A stretch of 64,000 nucleotides of DNA. Origin: Anaerolineae bacterium. Its GTDB lineage: Bacteria > Chloroflexota > Anaerolineae > Aggregatilineales > Phototrophicaceae. Of the stretch, positions 30,810 through 40,406 are shown one piece after another. Under the pieces are notes generated by a model, which was given only the letters and a program-made list of their open reading frames with translations, was not told the origin of the DNA and ran no database searches. Numbering within the stretch: the first letter of the stretch is position 1; the number at the start of each line of letters is the position of its first letter. The DNA lies in assembly GCA_022824365.1 (NCBI GenBank), contig JAJEAA010000002.1, positions 1 to 64,000 on the forward strand, written 5' to 3'. The position numbers and the translations under genes were made by a program.

Positions 30810-32000
30810 ATGACCAATCAATTCCACTGGGACGATCCCTTCCGCCTCAACGACCAGTTAACCGACGAAGAACGCATGGTCCGCGATGCCGTCCGCGATT
30901 ACTGCCAGGATAAGCTCATGCCCCGTATCCTCGAAGCAAACCGCCACGAGACATTCGACCGCGATATCTACACCGAAATGGCGGAGCTCGGCATGCTCGG
31001 CGCGACTCTGCCGGAAGACCAGGGCGGCGCAGGCTTGAACTACGTCTGTTACGGCTTGATCGCCCGCGAGGTCGAACGGGTCGATAGCGGCTATCGCAGC
31101 GCCATGAGCGTGCAAAGCTCCCTCGTCATGTACCCCATCTCCGCTTACGGCAACGACGACCAGCGACGTAAGTATTTGCCCAAACTTCTCAGCGGCGAAT
31201 GGGTCGGCTGCTTCGGCTTGACCGAGCCGGATCACGGCAGCGACCCCGGCGCCATGGAAACGCGCGCGACGAAAGTCGCCGACGGCTGGAAGCTGCGCGG
31301 CAACAAAATGTGGATCACTAATTCGCCTATCGCCGATGTATTCATCGTCTGGGCGAAAACCTTCGGCGCTGACGATAGCGATGGCGCCATCCGCGGCTTC
31401 ATCCTCGAGCGCGGCATGTCAGGCTTGTCCACGCCCAAGATCGAAGGCAAGTTCAGCCTCCGCGCCAGTAGCACCGGCGAGATCGTCATGGACGATGTCT
31501 TCGTGCCGGATGAGAATCTACTGCCCGTCGCGCGCGGTTTGCGCGGTCCCTTCGGCTGCCTCAACCGCGCCCGTTACGGCATCGCCTGGGGCGCCCTGGG
31601 CGCGGCGGAATTCTGCTGGCAGGCCGCCCGCCGCTACACCCTCGACCGGCATCAATTCGGCCGTCCGCTCGCGGCCAATCAACTGATCCAATTCAAGCTC
31701 GCCAACATGATGACAGGCATCACGCTTGGTTTGCAAGGCGCCTTGCGCGTCGGCCGCCTCTTCGATCAAGGCCTTGGCACGCCGGAAATGATCTCGCTCG
31801 TCAAGCGCAATTCCTGCGGGGTCGCCCTCGATATCGCCCGCGCCTCCCGCGATATGCACGGCGGCAACGGCATCGCCGACGAGTTTCACGTCATCCGCCA
31901 TGTGATGAACCTCGAAGCCGTCAATACCTACGAAGGCACCAGCGATATCCACGCGCTCATCCTCGGCCGCGCCCAAACTGGCATCCAAGCTTTCATGTGA
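30810..32000 (+). CDS. gcdH: Glutaryl-CoA dehydrogenase-like acyl-CoA dehydrogenase
   Basis: The 396-residue flavoprotein follows the glutaryl-CoA dehydrogenase pattern: [22 protein letters not shown] at the N-terminus, [20 protein letters not shown] with the substrate-binding arginine, [34 protein letters not shown], and the catalytic glutamate in [17 protein letters not shown]. It would oxidise and decarboxylate glutaryl-CoA to crotonyl-CoA in lysine, tryptophan or aromatic breakdown. The start is clear, with CGAGGATGCC before ATG. The electron-transfer flavoprotein genes are not in the window. Confidence 0.92.
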   Translation: MTNQFHWDDPFRLNDQLTDEERMVRDAVRDYCQDKLMPRILEANRHETFDRDIYTEMAELGMLGATLPEDQGGAGLNYVCYGLIAREVERVDSGYRSAMSVQSSLVMYPISAYGNDDQRRKYLPKLLSGEWVGCFGLTEPDHGSDPGAMETRATKVADGWKLRGNKMWITNSPIADVFIVWAKTFGADDSDGAIRGFILERGMSGLSTPKIEGKFSLRASSTGEIVMDDVFVPDENLLPVARGLRGPFGCLNRARYGIAWGALGAAEFCWQAARRYTLDRHQFGRPLAANQLIQFKLANMMTGITLGLQGALRVGRLFDQGLGTPEMISLVKRNSCGVALDIARASRDMHGGNGIADEFHVIRHVMNLEAVNTYEGTSDIHALILGRAQTGIQAFM

Positions 32001-32134
32001 GGGTTGTGCAATTTTACGCGCATAGCTTGACCGTTTTCCCAAATCACGGAGAAAGATGTCTGCAGCGGTTATAATCTCCACGCTCTGTTCCGCCGATTCG
32101 GAAAACCGAATCCAGTTTTGAAGAGTAACAGCTT

Positions 32135-32335
32135 ATGCACAGTTCAAATGAGCCATCTCAGCCCGAATTCAACGCGGAAGCAATAAACCGGCTGGCGCAA
32201 ATGTTGGGCTTGGAAATCGCGCCGGAAGACCTGGAAGCGCTGTCGAAGCAACTGCGCTTGATGGACGCGCTGGAGATCTCAGCACTCCATGACCATCCGC
32301 CGATCCTGAAAATGGACGCTGACTGGTATGACTGA
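32135..32335 (+). CDS. Small AtzG/GatC-like (DUF4089-type) amidase partner
   Basis: The protein has 66 residues. Its core is FNAEAINRLAQMLGLEIAPEDLEALSKQL, a helical pattern like AtzG and other GatC-like subunits that clamp amidase-signature enzymes. Its stop overlaps the start of the amidase by 8 bases (ATGACTGA), a tight coupling typical of subunit pairs. A TATAAT at 32070-32075 may be its -10 box. A similar segment occurs fused to the N-terminus of the amidase at 47.4-49.0 kb. Assignment is by pattern and context only. Confidence 0.72.
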   Translation: MHSSNEPSQPEFNAEAINRLAQMLGLEIAPEDLEALSKQLRLMDALEISALHDHPPILKMDADWYD

Positions 32336-33755
32336 GTCCCACGACCTTGTTCATCTGTCCATCAGTGAAGCGGCCTTCGCCCTGAGGCGTGGCGAAACGA
32401 CATCGGTCGCCCTAACCGAGGCTGCGCTCGCGCGCATCAAAGAGACCGAGCCGACGCTGCAAGCCTACGCTACCGTGCCCGCGGATCTGGCGCTGTCAGC
32501 CGCTGAACGCGCCGACCGGGAACTCGCTGCCGGCCGCGACCGCGGTCCCTTGCACGGCATCCCTATCGGCGTCAAAGACAACTGCTATACCCGCGGCATC
32601 CTGACCGAAGTGGGGTCGAAAGTGCTGCAAGGCTTTGTCCCGGACTACGATGCGACGGTCGTGCAAAAGCTCTACGCGGCTGGCGTCATCCTCCTCGGCA
32701 AAACGCGCTGCCACGAATTCTCCTGCGGCGGCAGCCAACCACCGACGCGCGGTCCTTGGGATCTCACGAGATTCCCCGGCGGCAGCAGCATCGGCTCCGG
32801 CGTCGCCACGACGGCGCGCTCGGCCTTCGGGACCATCGGCACCGATACAGGAGGGTCAATCCGCATCCCGGCCTCCATCAACAATCTTGTCGGCATGAAA
32901 GCGACTTACGGACGCGTCAGCGCATACGGCGTAGTGTCGCTTGCCTGGTCGCTCGATCATGTCGGACCACTGACTCGCACCGTGCGCGACAATGCGCTGA
33001 TGCTAGGCGCGATCGCCGGCCACGATCCCAAAGACGCCAACTCCGCGCGCGCCGACGTGCCAGACTTCACCGCGGACCTGGAAGACGGTCCACGCGGTAC
33101 GCGCATCGGCATTGAACGCGGCTATTTCTTGTACCCCGGCGTTGTCGATAGCGTACGCGCCGCAACCGAAGCCGTCATCGCTGAACTGGCGGATATGGGC
33201 GCAGACATCATCGAGGTCAGCTTGCCCGAATTGGAACTAACGCGCGAGACGCTAATCACCATCCGGATGGCCGAATCCGCCAGCTATCATCGGCGCCAAA
33301 TACGCGAGAAGGGGCATCTATACAGCCCCGGCACACGCGCCACCTTGGAGATGGGGCAAGTCCTGCTGGCGACGCAATATCTGGCCGCCTTGCGCGCCCG
33401 CGAGCGCTTTCGCTCTGCCATGCAGGCCCTCTTCCAACGAGAGCATTTGGATGCGCTGATTTCGCCGACGATTCCCGTGACGGCGCCGCTGCTGAGCGAT
33501 GTGCGAAAACCGCGAGAGGACATGATCGACGGCGAGACGCCAACCGATGGATTCATTCATCACGTCTATCCCGCCAACTTGAGCGGTCAGCCAGCCATCA
33601 GCGCGCCGGCCGGGTTCACGCCCGACGGTCTGCCAATCGGCTATCAATTGCTGGGGCGGCCCCTTGACGAGGCGACGCTCTACCGCATCGCCTTCGCCTA
33701 CGAGCAGGCTCATGACTGGCACAAGCGCCAGCCGCCGCATGTACACGAAAGATAG
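32328..33755 (+). CDS. Amidase-signature hydrolase (GatA/AtzE-like)
   Basis: The 475-residue enzyme has the Ser-cisSer-Lys triad: lysine in HGIPIGVKDNCYT, cis-serine in FPGGSSIGSGVA and the nucleophile in GTDTGGSIRIPA. The small upstream protein is probably its subunit, as in AtzG-AtzE or GatC-GatA. It hydrolyses an amide, but the substrate cannot be inferred. A GatA role is unlikely because no gatB is adjacent. A short hairpin (GCTTCG/CGAAGC, 33770-33791) lies in the convergent gap after it. Confidence 0.9.
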   Translation: MTESHDLVHLSISEAAFALRRGETTSVALTEAALARIKETEPTLQAYATVPADLALSAAERADRELAAGRDRGPLHGIPIGVKDNCYTRGILTEVGSKVLQGFVPDYDATVVQKLYAAGVILLGKTRCHEFSCGGSQPPTRGPWDLTRFPGGSSIGSGVATTARSAFGTIGTDTGGSIRIPASINNLVGMKATYGRVSAYGVVSLAWSLDHVGPLTRTVRDNALMLGAIAGHDPKDANSARADVPDFTADLEDGPRGTRIGIERGYFLYPGVVDSVRAATEAVIAELADMGADIIEVSLPELELTRETLITIRMAESASYHRRQIREKGHLYSPGTRATLEMGQVLLATQYLAALRARERFRSAMQALFQREHLDALISPTIPVTAPLLSDVRKPREDMIDGETPTDGFIHHVYPANLSGQPAISAPAGFTPDGLPIGYQLLGRPLDEATLYRIAFAYEQAHDWHKRQPPHVHER

Positions 33756-33808
33756 CGGACGGATCATAAGCTTCGCTTCCGCAGCCGAAGCCGAATTTGA
33801 GCCCTGGT

Positions 33809-35308
33809 CTACACGTATGCCCCCAAACCCAGGCGCTCAAATTGCTCGGGCGGGCTGTCATTTTCCTGCATCAGCCCTACCATGTGATCAATCATCATCG
33901 CTTCGATCTCAGCGTCATCCAAAGGCCTCTCTTGCCCCGGATCTTCTTCGACATCGAACAGCAAGGTGCCGAATGAGTGCGCGTCAGGCCAAGCGCGCGC
34001 CGGTATCTTCATGGTGCGGCTGCCCTTGGTGAAAGTGAAGGGCTCGGCCAGCTGAATATCTTTTAAGTCTGTCATGGCGAAGCGCGACCGAATACGCAGC
34101 GGCATCAGCGTGTACTCGTACAAAGGCTCGTTAGCGGGATTATCCGGCGCGCGCATGTAAACATATTTGCCATCAGTGCAATTGACATGGCCGCCGTGGA
34201 TGCCGAAGAGCGCCGCCTCGCGGACAGGTTTATCCCCAGCCACAGTATCCTTGAGCGGCCTGCCCTGCATATCTCCCGGCAACTCGATGTCAAAATAGTC
34301 GAGCAAAGTCGCCGGCAAGTCGATCATCTGCGCCAGACTGTCGCGCCGCTCACCGGCTACGCGGCTGCGCGGATCCCAGATGAAAAGCGGCGTATGCGCC
34401 AGTTCCTGATACCAGGGCTGCCTGTTCTTCGCCCACCAATCATGCTCGCCCAGCATGAAGCCATGGTCGGTGCAGACGATCAGCATCGTATCGTCCCACA
34501 TTCCAAGTTCGTCCATCAGGTCCAGCGCGCGGCCCAGATAACGGTCGCACATGCTGAGGAGAGCCGTGTATTGATAGCGCATATGCTGGATGTATTCATC
34601 AGACTCAGTCACGGGCTTGTAACTGGGCCAGTCGAAGGCGAGCCGCGGCGGCGCTTCGTCAAAGATTTTCGGGTAGAGATTCTTGAACTCCTGATGGCTG
34701 AAGAAGGGTTCATGCGGATCAAAGGTTTCGATCTGCAAGTACCAGTTATCGGCATCGTGGTTGTCGCGGATGAATTCCATGCCAGCCTTGAAGGTCCGCG
34801 CTTGTGGCTGATCTTCCGGTTGGAGCATATGACTCCGATTGATCCAGTCCTGCGCCCAGCTTTCGTCGACAAAAGTGGGGTCATCCAGCCCGCGCGAGTT
34901 GAAGGGAATCTCGACCTTGGGTTCGACCTGCCCTTTCCAGAAGTCGCCTTCCTGCCCGCGGATGAATTCATAGCTGCTGTAGCGATTGTGATAGGTGGCG
35001 CCGCCGTCTTCCCAGTAATGCTGATGATCGGTCGCCAGGTGCGTATAGACGCCGCTGGTCTTGAGGATTTCCGGCATCGAATCGTCGAAGGGTTCCAGAG
35101 GCGTCCAGCCGCGATGCAGGAAATTGTAGCGTCCGGTATGCAGCTCCCGGCGCGCTGGCATGCAGGGCATGCTGCCTACATAGCAGCGATCAAAAACAGC
35201 GCTGCGCTCCGCCAGGCGCTGAAAATTCGGCGCATGCACCCAATTGTTGCCATAAGGCGGCAGCATTCGTCGATTAAGCGTGTCGAACATGATCATGATT
35301 GCTTTCAT
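33809..35308 (-). CDS. Sulfatase (arylsulfatase-type), no signal peptide
   Basis: This alkaline-phosphatase-fold sulfatase of about 499 residues begins MKAIMIMFDTLNRRMLPPYG. The formylglycine motif CxPxR is present in SMPCMPARRELHTGR. Metal-binding parts include the N-terminal FDTLNRR aspartate and VCTDHGFMLGEHDWWAKN. A longer start at 35362 adds 18 residues and is not preferred, because AAGGGG lies upstream of ATG 35308. With no signal peptide it should act in the cytoplasm on imported sulfated sugars. It ends a five-gene minus-strand operon behind a sugar ABC importer. No formylglycine-generating enzyme is in the window. Confidence 0.93.
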   Translation of the reverse strand: MKAIMIMFDTLNRRMLPPYGNNWVHAPNFQRLAERSAVFDRCYVGSMPCMPARRELHTGRYNFLHRGWTPLEPFDDSMPEILKTSGVYTHLATDHQHYWEDGGATYHNRYSSYEFIRGQEGDFWKGQVEPKVEIPFNSRGLDDPTFVDESWAQDWINRSHMLQPEDQPQARTFKAGMEFIRDNHDADNWYLQIETFDPHEPFFSHQEFKNLYPKIFDEAPPRLAFDWPSYKPVTESDEYIQHMRYQYTALLSMCDRYLGRALDLMDELGMWDDTMLIVCTDHGFMLGEHDWWAKNRQPWYQELAHTPLFIWDPRSRVAGERRDSLAQMIDLPATLLDYFDIELPGDMQGRPLKDTVAGDKPVREAALFGIHGGHVNCTDGKYVYMRAPDNPANEPLYEYTLMPLRIRSRFAMTDLKDIQLAEPFTFTKGSRTMKIPARAWPDAHSFGTLLFDVEEDPGQERPLDDAEIEAMMIDHMVGLMQENDSPPEQFERLGLGAYV

Positions 35309-35417
35309 CTGAGCATCCCCTTCCGCGAATGAACTGGCAAAAGGCAAGGGCGCATTCCCCATTGCCCCTTGCGCTAGAGGCCTCTTTGCTTCGCGCCGCT
35401 ACCTGAGATAAACAGCA

Positions 35418-36824
35418 CTAGAAGACGGTGACAGCTTCGGTTCCCAGATCGGTGGCGAATGCCAGCGCGTCGAAGCTCCTCTCCATCAGGCGCAATTTCG
35501 TCGCGAGCATCGCCGGATCATCCCAAAGATTTACAAATTCATCGGGGTCCGTTTCAAGGTCGAAAAGTTCGCCGATGCCCTGCCCGTGATACATGATCAG
35601 CTTATAGCGCTCATCGCGCAGCATCGTGGCGAACGTGCCGTTGAAAGGCGGGTTGTACTTGGCGTTGACGGCATCGTAGTATTCGCTGCGAACAAATTCG
35701 CGATGAGAATCAGTGGCACCTGGATCACTTAGCAGGCGCGCCAAGGAACGTCCCTGCATCCGAGCGGGAACGGACAGGCCGGCCAGGTCAAGCAAGGTCG
35801 GCGCGATATCGAGCAGTTCAACCAGGGCATTCCGCCGCGCGCCTTCAAGAAATTGTCCAGGCCAGGAAAATATGAGCGGCACCCGCACCAAGCCTTCATA
35901 AAAGCGGCAGCCCTTTTGCAGCAAGCCATGATCGCCCAGCATTTCGCCGTGGTCGCTCATAAAGATAACGATGGTGTTCTCGCGTTGACCGGTGCGGTCT
36001 AGCGCGTCCAGCATACGTCCAACGTTGTCGTCGATCAATTCAATCATGGCGTAATAGGCGGCTTGTATCCACTTGGCCTTGAATTCTTCCGGGCGGCGGC
36101 ATGGCGTTTGAAAGTCGATCGCTGCCAATTTCGCTTGCGCTGTCAGGTCGCTTTCGCGGAAAGCGGGACCGGAAAGCGAATCTACATCAAAGCGATCGAG
36201 GTAGATTTGCGGCGGGTCAAAGGGCTCATGTGGATCAAAGATGTTGACGCTCATCAGCCAGGGTTTGTCATCGTGGTCGGCTTCGATGAAGTCAATCGCG
36301 CGGTCGCTGCACCAGGTCGTTTGGTGCAGTTCCGGCGGGAACTCGTTCGGACGCTTTCGCATCTCGCCAAGGTCATGACCCTGCTCGGCAAGCCAGTCGG
36401 CGTAGGCGTGCCCCTCTTCCCATTGATCCTCTGGGTCGTGGCTCCAATGGAAGAGCCGATAGCCGTCGTGTTGAGGGCGCGGCTCGACGCGGCCGCAGGC
36501 GCCGGCCAAATGCAGCTTGCCGGCCAGCGCGCAATCGTAGCCGGCATCCGCCAGCAGCGCCGTGACCAGCGGGGCCGCTTCCGCCCACTTGTCGTTGCCG
36601 TTGAAGCAGGCATGGACCGTGCTGGGATACATACCGGTCAAGAAGCTGCCGCGACTTGGCGTACAAATGGGGCTCTGGCAATGGGCGCGTTTAAAGGCGA
36701 CGCCGCTGGCAACCAGTTTGTCAATATTGGGGCTGTGAACCTGTGGGTTATTCAGCGCGCCGATGGTGTCGTAGCGCTGCTGATCGGTGCAGATCCAAAG
36801 TATGTTGGGTGGCTTCGCGCTCAT
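35418..36824 (-). CDS. Sulfatase, no signal peptide
   Basis: This is a second sulfatase of about 468 residues. It begins PPNILWICTDQQRYDTIGALNN, has the formylglycine site QSPICTPSRGSFLTG and the late IFMSDHGEMLGDHGLLQKG, and includes SVNIFDPHEPF with metal or substrate histidines. It starts 51 bases after the permease gene upstream. I use ATG 36824; the longer reading to 36989 overlaps the permease and is glycine-rich without homology character. The two sulfatases are distantly related to each other, so they probably attack different sulfate positions. Each lacks a signal sequence. Confidence 0.93.
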   Translation of the reverse strand: MSAKPPNILWICTDQQRYDTIGALNNPQVHSPNIDKLVASGVAFKRAHCQSPICTPSRGSFLTGMYPSTVHACFNGNDKWAEAAPLVTALLADAGYDCALAGKLHLAGACGRVEPRPQHDGYRLFHWSHDPEDQWEEGHAYADWLAEQGHDLGEMRKRPNEFPPELHQTTWCSDRAIDFIEADHDDKPWLMSVNIFDPHEPFDPPQIYLDRFDVDSLSGPAFRESDLTAQAKLAAIDFQTPCRRPEEFKAKWIQAAYYAMIELIDDNVGRMLDALDRTGQRENTIVIFMSDHGEMLGDHGLLQKGCRFYEGLVRVPLIFSWPGQFLEGARRNALVELLDIAPTLLDLAGLSVPARMQGRSLARLLSDPGATDSHREFVRSEYYDAVNAKYNPPFNGTFATMLRDERYKLIMYHGQGIGELFDLETDPDEFVNLWDDPAMLATKLRLMERSFDALAFATDLGTEAVTVF

Positions 36825-36874
36825 ATCACTCACTCTTTTGTTGACGATAAACCGGTGCGAACCGAGGCGGCGGA

Positions 36875-37702
36875 CTAGCCCTTGATCGCGCCCGCGGTCA
36901 GCCCCGTTATCATATAGCGTTGAATCAGGAAACCGAAGACGATGCCGGGCAACATCATAACCGCCGCCGCCGCCGCCAGCTTGCCCCATTCCGTGCCTTC
37001 ATAACCCATATAACGGGTGATGGCGACGGCCAGAGTTACCGAGTCGTTAGCGGAGATGACCACCGCGAACAAGAATTCATTCCAGGCGAACAAGAAGGCG
37101 ACGATCCCCGAAGCGATGATGCCTATGCGCACCAGGGGCAGCTCAATCAAGAAGAGAATCTGCCACAAGCTCGCGCCGTCAATCATGCCCGATTCGCGCA
37201 ACTCCCTGGGCACGGCGCTCCAAACCGGCATGAGTGTCCAGATGATCAGCGGCACGTTGAAAATGAGATAGATGATGATCAGCGCCATGTGCGTATCGAG
37301 CATGCCGAGCCGCGAATAGACGACAAAGTAAGGCAACAGGTAGATCATGCCTGGCGCCGTCCGTATAAGCAGGATGGTGAGCAGAGCGTTGCGCCGCGCG
37401 CGTCTCTGCATGATGGTCAAGGCGAAGGTAGCGGGGATAGCGAAAAGCATGGCGAAAAACACCGAGCCGGACGAGATGATGATGCTGTTGGCGATGGCTT
37501 CTAGGAATTCTCTGTCCTGAAAGATAGCGCTGAAATGCTCCAGGGTCGGCTCGAATATGAGCAGCGGCGGATAGGCAAAGGCGTCCAGTTGGCTCTTCAG
37601 CGCCAGCATCAGCATCCAGACGATGGGAAACAGCACCGCTGCGCCATAGAGCGTGCCCACCGTATAAAGGCTGAAAGTCGTGACTGTGGAACGACGCTTC
37701 AC
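36875..37702 (-). CDS. Sugar ABC transporter permease (MalG type)
   Basis: The 275-residue protein has six membrane helices and the ATPase-contact EAA loop (ELRESGMIDGASLWQILFLIELPLVRIGI, with G at the expected site). The end is QRYMITGLTAGAIKG, the standard MalG-like C-terminus. It forms the inner-membrane pore with the MalF-type protein encoded 3 bases upstream. No ATPase gene is adjacent; a shared MsmK/UgpC-type ATPase elsewhere would be needed. Confidence 0.95.
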   Translation of the reverse strand: MKRRSTVTTFSLYTVGTLYGAAVLFPIVWMLMLALKSQLDAFAYPPLLIFEPTLEHFSAIFQDREFLEAIANSIIISSGSVFFAMLFAIPATFALTIMQRRARRNALLTILLIRTAPGMIYLLPYFVVYSRLGMLDTHMALIIIYLIFNVPLIIWTLMPVWSAVPRELRESGMIDGASLWQILFLIELPLVRIGIIASGIVAFLFAWNEFLFAVVISANDSVTLAVAITRYMGYEGTEWGKLAAAAAVMMLPGIVFGFLIQRYMITGLTAGAIKG

Positions 37703-37705
37703 GAG

Positions 37706-38626
37706 CTAGTCACCCACTTGCACATTTCTCAACAAGAATCGCATAGTCGGCGCGACAATCACGAACAGCATAAGAAAGAAGACAACAATTATGGCGGAGG
37801 CGTAGCCTACCCGCAGGTTATTGAAGCCACTAACGAAGCCATAGAAGTTCACCGTCTCGGTCGCGGTGGCCGGCCCGCCATTGGTCACGATATAGATGAT
37901 GGGGAAGATGCCCAGTGATTCAATGACGCGGAAGATGCCGATGAAGGCGAAGGTCGGGCGCAGCAGCGGCAAGGTAATATGGCGGACAGATTGGACCCAG
38001 GTGGCGCCGTCAATGACGCCCGCCTCATACAACTCCTCGGGGATAGACTGCATAACCGCCAGAAAGAAGAGACCGACGAAAGGCGTCCAGCCCCAGACGG
38101 CGACGATGATGATGGCGACCAGCGCCCAATTCGGCTCGGTCAGCCAGCCGGGACCATCAATGCCAACCAGGCTGAGAAAATAATTTACGCCCCCCAAATG
38201 CGGGGTATAGAGCACGCGCCACATCAAACCCATGGCAATCGGCGGAATGACCATGGGCGCGACAAAGACAAAACGCAGCCAGCGCATGAAGGGCAGGCGC
38301 TCGTTCATGATGACAGCGACGATGAAACCCAGCGCCAATTGGATCGACACCGGCGCGGCAATGAACAGGAGGCTGACCGGAATGCTCTGCAAGAAGCGCG
38401 CATCGTCCAGCAGGCGCTCATAATTGCGCAGGCCTATGAAGCGCGGCGGCCTGGGGCTGGTATAGGACAGTGATGAGCTGCTCAAATACACCGTGAACAG
38501 CATCGGTAAAATAGTTAGCACCAGCAGCAGCGCAATTGATGGCGCCAAGTACTTGTAATGGGCCTGACTTGATCCCAAGTCCTCAGGTCCCATGCGGCGT
38601 CCGAGGGCTCTGGCTACAAGCGACAT
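37706..38626 (-). CDS. Sugar ABC transporter permease (MalF type)
   Basis: The protein has about 306 residues and six helices. Its EAA loop is ELYEAGVIDGATWVQSVRHITLPLLRP, as in CUT1-family permeases. I choose ATG 38626, because AGAGG stands about 9 bases upstream. Other in-frame starts at 38635 and 38650 would place the ribosome site too close or absent. It is the second gene of the importer operon, after the binding protein. Confidence 0.94.
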   Translation of the reverse strand: MSLVARALGRRMGPEDLGSSQAHYKYLAPSIALLLVLTILPMLFTVYLSSSSLSYTSPRPPRFIGLRNYERLLDDARFLQSIPVSLLFIAAPVSIQLALGFIVAVIMNERLPFMRWLRFVFVAPMVIPPIAMGLMWRVLYTPHLGGVNYFLSLVGIDGPGWLTEPNWALVAIIIVAVWGWTPFVGLFFLAVMQSIPEELYEAGVIDGATWVQSVRHITLPLLRPTFAFIGIFRVIESLGIFPIIYIVTNGGPATATETVNFYGFVSGFNNLRVGYASAIIVVFFLMLFVIVAPTMRFLLRNVQVGD

Positions 38627-38735
38627 GATGGGCATCCTCTCCCAACCCACAACCGCAGCGGGTTATTGGATGACGGAGATGTTCAAATGACCCTCGAGCG
38701 GTCAGCCCCGAGGGTCATTGACTTGCGAGCCGTCT

Positions 38736-40061
38736 TTAAGGGAGATAGCCCTCATCTTCCAGGTATTGTGTCATCAGCTTGTTGGCGTCATTGAGCGCTT
38801 GTTCCGGCGTCTTGACCCCGATTTCGGCTTCCTGGACCGCTTGCCCCATGATTTCGCTAAGTATGGGCCAGGCGGCGAAGGGCGGGAAATGGTCGGCCGG
38901 CGCGGCATTGAGGCTGTCCTGATAGGCTTTGATGAAGGAACCGGCACCATAGTTATAGTCATACTTGGCGATAAAGTCCGCATCTTCCCACAGCGAGTTC
39001 CGCGATACCGCCACATGTGGCGAGTTCAGCGAGATCTGCTTCATCGTATCAAAGCTCAACGCCCATTCGACGAACTTGTAAGCCGCTTCCTGCTTGTCGG
39101 AATTGGCGACAACGCAAAGCCCGTGCGCGGCGAAACCCGGCTTCGGTCCCGCGGCGCCGCCCGGCATCACAGCGAAACCGAGATTGCCCGCCACCCTCGA
39201 CTGCTCGGGATGGAGAATCCGGCCCGCCAGGGGCGCGCCATCAATGACCATCACAACCGTGCCTTGCTGCATTGACGTAACCACATCGTCGTAAACATAG
39301 GCGGCGACGCCTTCGGGCCCGTAGTTATTCTTGACGGTGACGAAGTTCGTCAGCGCTCGTATGGCCTCCGGCGTATTGACCGTCGGCGTCAGGTCATCCG
39401 GGAAATCAGCAAAATAGCTGGCGCCTTCGCCATGGAAGAAGGAGTTGAAAATCCAAATATTGCCGGGCGCAGCCGGCGGATTACCGCGCAAGGCGATCAT
39501 GGGCACTTCATCGCTGTGCAGCGCGGGCGCAATCTCCAACAGTTCGTCATAAGTTGCGGGGGGACCTTCGATGCCGGCCGCTTCGAATATGTCGATCTGG
39601 TAATACAAGATGGTGGTGGCGGCAAACATGGGCAGGCAATACTGCGTGCCGCCGAAAGCCAGCGCGTCCATCGTCGAGCCGACGAAATCGTCGACGCTTA
39701 GCAAGTCCGCATCAGCATAGTCGGCATCATAGAAGTCCTCAATCGGCGTCACCCAGCCGCCTTGGGCATAGAGCGGCATGTTGCCGCTTTGGATGCCGAC
39801 GACATCAAAATTGCCGGCGCCGCTCGCCAACTCCAACTGGGCTTTCTGCACCGAAGCTTGCTCTTCCAGCAATTCAAACTCGACCGTTATGCCGGTCAAT
39901 TCTTCAAACTCAGGCAGCAGCGGTTCCAAACCGACAATATAGGTGAGCGGGAAATAGAAGAGATTGAGCGTTGTGCCTTCGTATGGACGATCTCCCTCTT
40001 GCGCCATAACGCCGGATACCAACACAAGACAGAGTAAAATCGCGAAAAGTCTGAGTAGCAT
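38736..40061 (-). CDS. ABC transporter sugar-binding protein (CUT1 family)
   Basis: The protein has about 441 residues. A signal peptide (LLRLFAILLCLVLVSGVMA) is followed by an SBP_bac_1 type fold with TLNLFYFPLTYIVGLEPLLPEFEELTGITVEFE at the start and ASGAGNFDVVGIQSGNMPLYAQGGWV. There is no lipobox cysteine. GGAG lies inside the first ATG codons, so the start is probably ATG 40061 (or 40064) rather than 40073. It captures the substrate for the two permeases, and the sulfatases downstream suggest a sulfated sugar. Confidence 0.92.
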   Translation of the reverse strand: MLLRLFAILLCLVLVSGVMAQEGDRPYEGTTLNLFYFPLTYIVGLEPLLPEFEELTGITVEFELLEEQASVQKAQLELASGAGNFDVVGIQSGNMPLYAQGGWVTPIEDFYDADYADADLLSVDDFVGSTMDALAFGGTQYCLPMFAATTILYYQIDIFEAAGIEGPPATYDELLEIAPALHSDEVPMIALRGNPPAAPGNIWIFNSFFHGEGASYFADFPDDLTPTVNTPEAIRALTNFVTVKNNYGPEGVAAYVYDDVVTSMQQGTVVMVIDGAPLAGRILHPEQSRVAGNLGFAVMPGGAAGPKPGFAAHGLCVVANSDKQEAAYKFVEWALSFDTMKQISLNSPHVAVSRNSLWEDADFIAKYDYNYGAGSFIKAYQDSLNAAPADHFPPFAAWPILSEIMGQAVQEAEIGVKTPEQALNDANKLMTQYLEDEGYLP

Positions 40062-40095
40062 CATGTTCTCCATATATCAACAAGATTTTCCAAAC

Positions 40096-40109
40096 AGATA
40101 ACCGTATCT
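40096..40109. promoter_or_regulatory. Inverted repeat upstream of the sugar-importer operon
   Basis: AGATA-accg-TATCT is a perfect 5-bp inverted repeat, about 32 bases before the binding-protein start, where a repressor of the importer-sulfatase operon could bind. No regulator gene is adjacent. The call rests on position and symmetry only. Confidence 0.3.
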
Positions 40110-40330
40110 AGCGCATCAGCCGCCTTCACATTGCTTGCCTCACTTTCCCCACTCGCGGCGAAATATAGCTGTCGCGAATCCCCGTATCTCAAGCTTACAT
40201 TGTTAAGATCAGAGTGTTGACTTGGGGATTTCCGACGACGCTTCCCACAATGATAACACCGCAACCTGCGGCAGGCAAAACATTGTCGCGCGTGGTAGTG
40301 TATCCATTTCGGTTGAAACTGAAAAACTTT

Positions 40331-40406
40331 ACCGCCGAGTACACCGAGAATCGTATTGGAAAATATGTCTTTTCTTTGTGTCTTCGCGCCTTAATGGTCA
40401 ATGTCG
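40331..40406. repeat. Degenerate dispersed repeat in the divergent gap between the two importers
   Basis: The gap 40074-40598 holds no gene I can support. This part reads ACCGCCGAGTACACCGAG, then after a spacer TTTCTTTGTGTCTTCGCGCC and TTAATGGTCAATG. It is a worn copy of the widely seen intergenic repeat that elsewhere here begins ACCACAGAG. Short open frames across it look accidental. Confidence 0.45.

Noticed and set aside
34187..35332. Plus-strand open frame opposite the sulfatase
   Set aside because: Shadow of a gene with a clear CxPxR motif; no coding character of its own.
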